In this document: positions 56,203 to 64,000 of the stretch, in pieces | Layout of the letters: every line of letters starts with the position of its first letter | Numbering within the stretch: the stretch's first letter is position 1 | Source of the DNA: Thermobifida alba | Lineage (GTDB): Bacteria; Actinomycetota; Actinomycetes; Streptosporangiales; Streptosporangiaceae | Assembly: GCF_023208015.1 (NCBI RefSeq) | Contig: NZ_CP051627.1 | Span: 4,446,422 to 4,510,421, forward strand | DNA length: 64,000 bases | Reading direction: 5' to 3' | Notes under the pieces: model-generated | Database searches by the model: none | Told to the model about the DNA's origin: nothing | The model's input: the letters and a program-made list of their open reading frames with translations, nothing else | Translations under genes and position numbers: made by a program

Positions 56203-56634
56203 CTACTGGTTGACTGACTCGCTTGTGAAAGCTTGTTCCCTGCAGGAGACGACTTGTACCGTCGTTGCGCGACGAACTGTGTCGATCGTCGCCTCCACGT
56301 CCCGCAGGCCGCCCTCGACGGACACCTCGGTCTCCCCGACCGGGACGTGCTGGTCGTCGTAGGCGCTGATCAGACAGAGCGCCCCGGAGTCACTGGTGGT
56401 CTGGAAGGAGATGCGGGCCTCGGAGTCGGAGACGATCCGCCAGGCGAACGTCTGGTAGTGGACCTGGCCCAGGGTGTTTCCGCTGTAGCTGAACAGCGCG
56501 ATCCCCCAGCCGATCGTGAAGACGACGGCGGCGATGACGCCGAGCACGAAGAAGAACGGCTGGTTGCCCAGGCGTCGCCGCGTGCCCGAGACCGGCCGGG
56601 CGGTGGGCGTGGAGTTGTCGGGCTGGGGCGGCAT
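56203..56634 (-). CDS. DUF4307 membrane protein, divergent from mca
   Basis: The 143 aa protein has a basic cytoplasmic N-terminus, one transmembrane helix (FFFVLGVIAAVVFTIGWGIALF), then an extracellular beta-rich domain with VHYQTFAWRIVSDSEARISFQ and a Cys pair (GALCLISAY; QVVSCREQAF). It belongs to the DUF4307 type that is commonly next to mca in mycothiol-producing actinobacteria; function unknown. It is divergent from mca (156 bp gap), consistent with that context. Confidence 0.85.
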   Translation of the reverse strand: MPPQPDNSTPTARPVSGTRRRLGNQPFFFVLGVIAAVVFTIGWGIALFSYSGNTLGQVHYQTFAWRIVSDSEARISFQTTSDSGALCLISAYDDQHVPVGETEVSVEGGLRDVEATIDTVRRATTVQVVSCREQAFTSESVNQ

Positions 56635-56790
56635 AAAGGAATCTCCGGGAGTGGGGCCTACGTTGTCTAAGATATCCCTGCCTCCACAGGCTCACACTCC
56701 GCCCGTGCCGTTTCGCGTCGAGCCAACGCGGAGTGGCGAACCGGCGGGGCGGTGAACGCCGTCCGACCACGACATCGAGGGGCTTCCCAA

Positions 56791-57663
56791 TTGTCTGACC
56801 GGTTGCGGCTCATGGCCGTGCATGCCCACCCCGACGATGAGTCGAGCAAAGGCGCGGCCACCATGGCCCGCTACGTGAACGAAGGCGCGGACGTGTTGGT
56901 CGTCACCCTCACCGGTGGCGAGCGGGGATCGATCCTCAACCCCGCGATGGACCGTCCCGAGATCCTGGCCAACATCGGTGAGGTCCGGCGCCAGGAGATG
57001 GAGGAGGCCCGGCGCATCCTCGGCGTCCGACAGCAGTTCGCCGGGTTCATCGACTCCGGTCTGCCCGAGGGCGACCCCCCGCCCCCGCTCCCCGAGGGCT
57101 GCTTCGCCCTGCAGCCGCTGGAGGTCGCCGCCGAACCGCTGGTCCGCATGGTCCGCGAGTTCCGGCCGCACGTCATGATCACCTACGACGAGCAGGGCGG
57201 CTATCCGCACCCCGACCACATCATGTGCCACAAGGTCTCCGTGGAGGCCTTCGAGGCCGCCGCCGACCCGGGGCGCTACCCCGGCACCGGGGAGCCGTGG
57301 CAGCCGAGCAAGCTCTACTACCACGTGTCCTTCCCGCGGGAACGCTTCGAGGCCATCGCCAAGGTCCTCACCGACCGGGGGCTGGAGAACCCGTTCGCCG
57401 AGTGGATGGAGCGCATGGAGAAGCGCGACTCCCCGCGGTGGGAGATCACCACGCGGGTGAAGTGCGACGAGTACTTCGAGACCCGGGACCGCGCGCTCCT
57501 GGCGCACGCCACCCAGATCGACCCCAACAGCTTCTGGTTCGCCGTGCCCAACGACATCCAGCGCGAGGCGTGGCCCACCGAGGACTTCCACCTGGCACGT
57601 TCCCTGGTCGACACCGAACTGCCCGAGGACGACCTCTTCGCGGGCATCCGCGGCGCGGTGTGA
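56791..57663 (+). CDS. mca: Mycothiol S-conjugate amidase
   Basis: The 290 aa PIG-L-family zinc hydrolase cleaves mycothiol conjugates to a mercapturate and GlcN-Ins, for detoxification of electrophiles. Zinc ligands are in [17 protein letters not shown] (H-P-D-D) and [19 protein letters not shown]. The family block [17 protein letters not shown] is intact, and the protein aligns along its full length with Mca rather than with MshB, from memory. TTG 56791 is chosen because GAGGGG precedes it and homologues begin MS-D/E-x-L-R-L; GTG 56752 adds 13 residues. Presence of mca implies mycothiol in this organism. Confidence 0.92.
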   Translation: MSDRLRLMAVHAHPDDESSKGAATMARYVNEGADVLVVTLTGGERGSILNPAMDRPEILANIGEVRRQEMEEARRILGVRQQFAGFIDSGLPEGDPPPPLPEGCFALQPLEVAAEPLVRMVREFRPHVMITYDEQGGYPHPDHIMCHKVSVEAFEAAADPGRYPGTGEPWQPSKLYYHVSFPRERFEAIAKVLTDRGLENPFAEWMERMEKRDSPRWEITTRVKCDEYFETRDRALLAHATQIDPNSFWFAVPNDIQREAWPTEDFHLARSLVDTELPEDDLFAGIRGAV

Positions 57664-57673
57664 GAATGGAGCC

Positions 57674-57901
57674 ATGAACCTCTCGGCGTTCCAGTTCGCA
57701 GACTCCGTGAACGACCTGGCGACCCCCGGTCTGCTCGGATTCACCGTCATCGCGCTCATCGGCGGGGTGCTGTTCCTGCTCATGCGCTCCATGCGGCGGC
57801 ACCTGGACGTCGCACGCTCGCAGGACTTCGGCACCGACCCCGTCGAGGCGGGCGCCTCCCAGCGGGACGCGCGGAACGACGCGGACGGCCGGGCGGACTG
57901 A
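57674..57901 (+). CDS. Small single-pass membrane protein downstream of mca
   Basis: The 75 aa product has one transmembrane helix (LLGFTVIALIGGVLFLLM) followed by a basic RSMRRHLDVARSQDFG and an acidic C-terminal tail. It starts 10 bp after the mca stop. Small proteins of this shape follow mca in several actinobacteria, so an operon is likely. No function is known. Confidence 0.75.
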   Translation: MNLSAFQFADSVNDLATPGLLGFTVIALIGGVLFLLMRSMRRHLDVARSQDFGTDPVEAGASQRDARNDADGRAD

Positions 57902-57905
57902 CCCG

Positions 57906-57966
57906 CCCGAACGGCCGGCGCGGCCCCGCCCCCGTCCGGGAGGCCGGGCCGCGCCGGCCGTTCGGG
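57906..57966. terminator. Strong hairpin after the mca operon
   Basis: A perfect 21-bp stem (57906-57926 and 57946-57966) with a 19-nt loop, no T-run. It ends the mca operon before the DUF255 gene. Confidence 0.7.
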
Positions 57967-58003
57967 GGTGTCCCGTGCCCGTGTAGCGGGCAGAGTAGGG
58001 GAC

Positions 58004-60001
<1,998 letters not shown>

Positions 60002-60025
60002 GCGGCGGGGCGCGGAGGAGGGCGC

Positions 60026-60061
60026 CCTCCCGGAGCAAGCCCCCACGCAGGCTCCGGGAGG
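60026..60061. terminator. Hairpin after the DUF255 gene
   Basis: 11-bp stem, arms 60026-60036 and 60051-60061, in the gap before the lipoprotein gene. No T-run, so only moderately supported. Confidence 0.5.
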
Positions 60062-60218
60062 ACGCGATCACGGGTGCGCGGCGGAGGAAACCTCTCGCCA
60101 GCGTGCTCCCTGTCTGATGGGATGCAGGAAACAGCCGAATGGTTTACGGACGGATACCGTGAATTCCGTCCGTTCGCCTCGCGGGCCCGCGGGCGGCGGA
60201 CGACGAGAGGAGGAGCGC

Positions 60219-60866
60219 GTGCGGACGACCAGGGCTGCGGCGTTCCCGCTGGCCGCTGCGGCGTTGTTGGCGGCCCCGGCGTGCGGTTTCGGCACGCCCT
60301 CACAGGTGCTGCCGGGGCTCGCGCACCCGATGGCCTCGTCCGACGAGGGGTTCCACGTCTCCGACGAGGCCACCCTGCACGACTACAACGGGATCAACCT
60401 GGTGCTGCCGGACGGCTGGCACGTCGACGTCGCGGACAACTGCCTCTCCCCGCCGGGGGTGCCCCCCACGCCGGGCGGCAGCTGTCCGTCCGCGGCGCTG
60501 CGCATCCGCCCCCACGCGGCCGAGGACGGCCTGATCGACTCCCGGGGCGACGACCTGACCGATCCGGAGAAGTGGCGGCGGCCCTGGGCCTCCTGCCCGA
60601 AAGGTCCCGACTCGGGGAGCCAGATCCGGGCGGAGCACGCCGAGATCACCGAGCACGGCAGGTTCACGCTGGTCAGCGGGGAGGAGGCGAGGTACAGCGA
60701 GTGGATGGTCACCTGCACGGGCGGTGGGACGTTCCGCACGCGGGCCTGGTACGTCGCCGAGGTGGACCTGGAGTTCGACGTTCCCGCCATGTTGGACGGG
60801 GCCGCCGAGGAGTACGACGCGATCGTCCGCTCCACCGACCTGTCCCGGTACAAGACGATCTCCTGA
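60219..60866 (+). CDS. Lipoprotein of unknown function
   Basis: The 215 aa product has a signal peptide with lipobox LAAPAC (Cys near residue 22) and a soluble domain carrying NLVLPDGWHVDVADNCLS, a Cys-containing GGSCPSAALRI, WASCPKG and VTCTGGG, so up to two disulfides. I do not recognise the fold. GTG 60219 is chosen: GAGGAGG lies eight bases upstream and the signal peptide starts properly. The open frame upstream to 60117 is not coding-like. There is no clear link to neighbours. Confidence 0.72.
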   Translation: MRTTRAAAFPLAAAALLAAPACGFGTPSQVLPGLAHPMASSDEGFHVSDEATLHDYNGINLVLPDGWHVDVADNCLSPPGVPPTPGGSCPSAALRIRPHAAEDGLIDSRGDDLTDPEKWRRPWASCPKGPDSGSQIRAEHAEITEHGRFTLVSGEEARYSEWMVTCTGGGTFRTRAWYVAEVDLEFDVPAMLDGAAEEYDAIVRSTDLSRYKTIS

Positions 60867-61220
60867 CGGCCGCGTGACGGCGCAGGGCGGGAAGGCCGTC
60901 AGGCGGACGCCCCGGGAGCACCGGCGGGAACCGGGAAGGGCGCGCAGACCCGTGTCCCGAGGCGGCGGGGGAGTCGGGTGCCCTTCCCGATGACCGGGGG
61001 CGTCACCGTGTGGACCGGGGCAGCCCGGGGAGGCCTCCCCCGTCGCCCGCACGGGCCTGCGCGGCCTGGTCAGGGAGCTGATGGACTTCCGCGTCATGGA
61101 CCCGTCAGCCACGGTTCAGAGTGAATTGCGCACTATCGGAGGACAGGGCGGCGCGGAAGCCGCCGACCGGGGCGGCGAACTCAGCGTGACCGACCAGGCG
61201 GCTGCCGGGCCGTCCGGGGC
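60867..61220. other. Lipoprotein/kinase intergenic region
   Basis: These 354 bp between convergent genes contain no convincing ORF. An inverted repeat CGGGAAGGGC / GCCCTTCCCG (about 60 nt apart) could be a weak terminator. Otherwise I see nothing. Confidence 0.35.
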
Positions 61221-62615
61221 TCACGACGTCAGCCGGACGCCCTCCAGGATCTCCGCCACGGTCCGGGGCTGGTGTTCGGACTGGCGGATCTCCAGGTACA
61301 GGGTCCGTTCGTGGTCGCGGTGCCGCAGGGCGGCCGCGGTGAACGCGCCTCCCGCAGGGCCGTCGGGGACGCAGTCCGACCACTGCCACAGCTCACCGTC
61401 CCAGTGGTCGTTGGTGAAGTGCTGCTGTTGCGGCTCTCCCGCACAGAGGTCGGCGGAGATCAGCAGGTCCAGGTCCGGAGGCTGGGAGTCGGCGGCGAAC
61501 AGGCCGGCGAACAGGCCGGACACCTCCTGTTCGGGGTCGGGCCAGGCAGCCAGGTCGGTGGCGACCAGCAGACCCGGCTCGTGGCCGCCCGGCACGCCCA
61601 ACTCCCGCGGCGACCAGCCGTTGAGCTGCATCTGGCGGACCCACGGGGTGGGGATCCGGACGCGGAGTTCGCCGCTGGAGTCGTAGACCTCCATCATCGG
61701 CAGCCGCGGGGAGGCCGCGGCGGCCGAGGTCGTCGCGAGCACCGCGGCCACCACCGCGACCGCGGCGCCCAGGCGCGTCCAGGCGGTGCGGTACCGCTGC
61801 CACCACGGCGTGGCCAGAGCCAGGTCGGGCGACATGCGGATCTCCCGGATGCGGGAGGTGAAGGTGGCCGCGTCGGGGGGACGGTCGCCGCGGTTCGGCG
61901 AGAGCGCCGACATGATCAGTTCGTCCAGGGCGGGCGGCAGGCCGGGGCGCAGCCGGCTCGGCGGGACCCGTACCGGCGGGCGCGGCGGGCGTTTTCCGGT
62001 GAGCAGTTCGTAGGCGACCGCGCCCAGCGAGTAGACGTCCGCGCGCACGTCGATGTCGCCGCCGATGACGCTCTGCTCGGGGGACATGTAGCCGGGGGTG
62101 CCCGCGGACGCGGTGAACCCGGAGGCCTCGTCGATGCTCTTGGCGAATCCCAGGTCGGCGACGAGCACCCGTTCGCCGACCGGACTGGACTGCAGCAGTA
62201 CGTTGGACGGCTTGATGTCGCGGTGGATGGTGCCGTGCCGGTGCAGCACGGTGACGCCCTGGCCGATCTCGGTGAGCAGGCGCAGCGCCTCGTCCATCGG
62301 CAGGGGGCCCGCGGCGATCCGGTCGGCGACGCTGCCCCGGTCGGCGTAGGTCATGACGAAGTAGGGGCGGTCGTCGGGCAGGGTCCCGATGTCGTGGACG
62401 CGCACCAGCCACTCGGAGTCGGCCTGGCGCAGGATGCGCGCCTCCTCGACGAAACGCTGGTGGATGTCGAGGTTGTGTGCCCAGTTCTCGGCGAGCACCT
62501 TGATTGCGACCGGGGTGTCGAGCAGGTCGTCGTGTCCTAACCAGACCGTGGCGAACGAGCCCGAACCCAGTCGCCGTAGGACGCGGTAACGCCCGAAACG
62601 TTCCGGTTGTGCCAC
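61221..62615 (-). CDS. Membrane Ser/Thr protein kinase with DLG motif
   Basis: The 464 aa kinase has N-terminal LGSGSFATVWLG (G-loop), VAIKVL (Lys), HRDIKPSNVLLQ and LVADLGFAKS, so DFG reads DLG. Then come the SAGTPGYMSPEQ activation segment, a juxtamembrane linker, one helix (AAVAVVAAVLATTSAAAA) and an extracellular domain of about 150 aa with Cys (DLCAGEP, WSDCVPD). The DLG variant usually keeps the metal-binding Asp, so activity is likely. Start GTG 62615. It is divergent from the sigma factor (195 bp), so a kinase-sigma relationship is possible. Confidence 0.86.
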   Translation of the reverse strand: MAQPERFGRYRVLRRLGSGSFATVWLGHDDLLDTPVAIKVLAENWAHNLDIHQRFVEEARILRQADSEWLVRVHDIGTLPDDRPYFVMTYADRGSVADRIAAGPLPMDEALRLLTEIGQGVTVLHRHGTIHRDIKPSNVLLQSSPVGERVLVADLGFAKSIDEASGFTASAGTPGYMSPEQSVIGGDIDVRADVYSLGAVAYELLTGKRPPRPPVRVPPSRLRPGLPPALDELIMSALSPNRGDRPPDAATFTSRIREIRMSPDLALATPWWQRYRTAWTRLGAAVAVVAAVLATTSAAAASPRLPMMEVYDSSGELRVRIPTPWVRQMQLNGWSPRELGVPGGHEPGLLVATDLAAWPDPEQEVSGLFAGLFAADSQPPDLDLLISADLCAGEPQQQHFTNDHWDGELWQWSDCVPDGPAGGAFTAAALRHRDHERTLYLEIRQSEHQPRTVAEILEGVRLTS

Positions 62616-62810
62616 AGGTATTGCTTACCACGTCTTGGTGACGTCAACACCGTGATCCGGTCACCGGGACGGGGAACCGGGGGGTGCACCCCGTCTTCGG
62701 CGCGGAATTCTGTCACGGCGGGGTCGGGCGTCGCGGAAATGTGTCAACCTTTTTGCGGAGGTATGCGTGTAATACCTGGACGAGACTATCGTCAGTGGGG
62801 AGTGTCCGCC

Positions 62811-63410
62811 GTGACCCAAGCAGACCAGTCTTCCGGATCAATACATCCTGCCCCCGCCCCGGGCGAGGAGGAGTCCCTGGAGCAGTTGGCGCTGCGTGCC
62901 AAGGAGGGGGACCAGGCCGCGCTCGAAGAACTCCTGCGCCGTATCCAACCCGATGTCCTGCGCCGCTGCGCCCGCTTCCTGCCCTACCGGCAGGACGCGG
63001 AGGAGGCGTGTCAGGACGCGCTGATGCGGGTGGCCGCCAACATCCACCGGTTCCGTGGCGACTCGATGTTCACGACCTGGCTCTACACCGTGGTCTCCAA
63101 CTCCGCGCGGCAGACCTACCGGTCGCTGAAGCGGCGGGCCGCGGAACTGCCCACCGAGGCCGACCGCCTCCCGCACCGCAGCGACCCGCGCACCACCAGC
63201 GTCATCGCGGGCTCGCGGATCGACCTGCTGGAGGCGCTCGACCAGCTGGAGCGCGACCGGCCCAACCTGGTGGCGCCGCTGGTGCTGCGGGACCTGTGCC
63301 AGATGGAGTACGGGGAGATCGCCGCCCAGCTCGACCTGGCCCTCGGCACGGTCAAGTCACGCATCCACGAGGGCCGCAAGCGGGTCCGCAAGGCCCTCGC
63401 GGTGAACTGA
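62811..63410 (+). CDS. ECF-type RNA polymerase sigma factor
   Basis: The 199 aa protein has sigma-70 regions 2 and 4 only. Region 2: LRRCARFLPYRQDAEEACQD then RFRGDSMFTTWLYTVVSNSA. Region 4: LVLRDLCQMEYGEIAAQLDL, TVKSRIHEGRKRVRKAL. No anti-sigma gene follows; instead a Ser/Thr kinase lies divergently. GTG 62811 has GGGGAG eight bases upstream; GTG 62802 and ATG 62763 are in frame but with poorer sites. The genes it controls are not visible here. Confidence 0.86.
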   Translation: MTQADQSSGSIHPAPAPGEEESLEQLALRAKEGDQAALEELLRRIQPDVLRRCARFLPYRQDAEEACQDALMRVAANIHRFRGDSMFTTWLYTVVSNSARQTYRSLKRRAAELPTEADRLPHRSDPRTTSVIAGSRIDLLEALDQLERDRPNLVAPLVLRDLCQMEYGEIAAQLDLALGTVKSRIHEGRKRVRKALAVN

Positions 63411-63614
63411 ACCGCGCGGTCCCGTTCCGGCGGACCGGGGCCGGAGGTCGTCGGTGGTCCGCTTCCTTGACTACTGTTGGGGACTGACCGGCGGCCCCGA
63501 GCCCGTCGGGTGACCATGCCAGCGGTGGTGTCCCGGCCCGGTGCCGTGTCGGGGACCCGCGGTATCCGGTGCCGTGTCCGCGGCCTTGAGCGCATCAGGA
63601 GAGGTAGACCGTCC

Positions 63615-64000
63615 ATGTGGCTGTTGCGCATCCCTCTCTACCGGCTGTACGAGCGACGTCTGGAGCGGGCGCTCAGCACGGTCGAGAAGCCCCGGCACGT
63701 GGGAGTGATCCTCGACGGGAACCGTCGGTGGGCCAAGCTCAGCGGGTTGTCCAGTCCCAGGGAGGGGCACCGGGCCGGAGCCGAGAAGATCTTCGAGCTG
63801 CTCGGCTGGTGCGACGAGGTCGGGGTGCAGGTGGTCACCCTGTGGCTGCTGTCCACCGACAACCTCTCCCGGCCGCGCGAGGAGCTGGAACCGCTGCTGG
63901 AGATCATCGAGAACACCGTGCGGCGGCTCCGCGAGGAGGGGCGGCGGGTCAACCCCATGGGCGCCCTCGACCTGCTGCCCGACTCCACCTCCCGGACGAT
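63615..64000 (+). CDS. uppS: cis-Isoprenyl diphosphate synthase (partial)
   Basis: The first 128 codons of a UppS-type enzyme, cut by the window edge. Signature HVGVILDGNRRWAKLSG holds the catalytic Asp; GHRAGAEKIFELLGWCDEVG and VVTLWLLSTDNLSRPREEL follow the family pattern. It condenses IPP onto an allylic primer to make undecaprenyl/decaprenyl phosphate for cell-wall carriers, or a shorter Z,E-farnesyl product; the C-terminal half needed to decide is missing. The ATG follows GGAGAGG. It is preceded by 204 bp of non-coding DNA after the sigma factor. Confidence 0.9.
   Translation, partial: MWLLRIPLYRLYERRLERALSTVEKPRHVGVILDGNRRWAKLSGLSSPREGHRAGAEKIFELLGWCDEVGVQVVTLWLLSTDNLSRPREELEPLLEIIENTVRRLREEGRRVNPMGALDLLPDSTSRT

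Overview
This is a gene-dense stretch of chromosome from a high-GC actinobacterium. The lineage signs are a mycothiol conjugate amidase (mca) with its DUF4307 neighbour, a DUF397/DUF5753 regulator locus, a DUF501 gene next to ppx, many GTG/TTG starts, apparently leaderless genes, and actinobacterial DnaA boxes. Gene order and protein character fit Nocardiopsaceae (Thermobifida-like), but I could not run a search, so genus is a guess. Both ends are cut: the 3' end of rsmA on the left, the 5' part of a cis-prenyltransferase gene (uppS) on the right.

Layout. 1-9 kb: rsmA and ispE flank a convergent receptor-type Ser/Thr kinase. Then come soxR divergent from an ABC-F ATPase with a SoxR-like box between them, a lipoprotein of the SGNH family that has lost its catalytic serine, a MarR regulator with a perfect palindrome at its promoter, and a desaturase-TetR operon. 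9-10.6 kb: an accessory-looking patch with two perfect actinobacterial DnaA boxes, a paired-HTH protein with a LAGLIDADG-like domain, and tRNA-Gln. 10.9-18.2 kb: the housekeeping run glmU-prs-rplY-pth followed by sulfate activation genes cysQ-cysD-cysN. Three degenerate CRISPR type I-E-like repeats lie in the rplY leader. 18.2-29.7 kb: an orphan Alg14/PssD-like subunit, nsrR-hmp (nitric oxide detoxification) with a clear operator, mfd, a degenerate ATP-sulfurylase/APS-kinase fusion, mazG, a FtsW/RodA flippase-polymerase and a TauE/SafE exporter. 30-35.4 kb: eno-ftsB/divIC-DUF501-ppx, then ndh behind a textbook Rex operator, then an atypical tRNA with a TAA anticodon and a short variable loop. 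35.7-43.9 kb: proline catabolism (pruA plus proline dehydrogenase), a Bax1-I family membrane protein, thiolase, an SGNH hydrolase and cystathionine beta-synthase. 44-46.2 kb: a lower-GC WhiJ-like locus (DUF397, XRE-DUF5753, small protein, RsbW-like ATPase). 46.3-64 kb: an acyltransferase, cystathionine gamma-synthase/lyase, a MoxR/Mg-chelatase-like AAA+ plus VWA pair, a FIST sensor protein, an RDD membrane protein beside a frameshifted RDD pseudogene, greA, mca, a DUF255 thioredoxin-like protein, lipoproteins, a second Ser/Thr kinase divergent from an ECF-type sigma factor, and uppS.

Functional threads. Sulfur metabolism recurs: cysQ/cysD/cysN, the APS kinase fusion, TauE/SafE, cbs and the gamma-synthase/lyase, plus mca acting on a cysteine-derived thiol. 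Together they cover sulfate activation, PAP recycling and transsulfuration; the APS/PAPS and sulfite reductases are not in this window. Redox and nitrosative sensing is the second thread: SoxR, NsrR-Hmp, Rex-ndh and mycothiol. The least explained items are the repeats upstream of rplY, the TAA tRNA, the paired-HTH/LAGLIDADG-like protein next to DnaA boxes, and the WhiJ-like locus.
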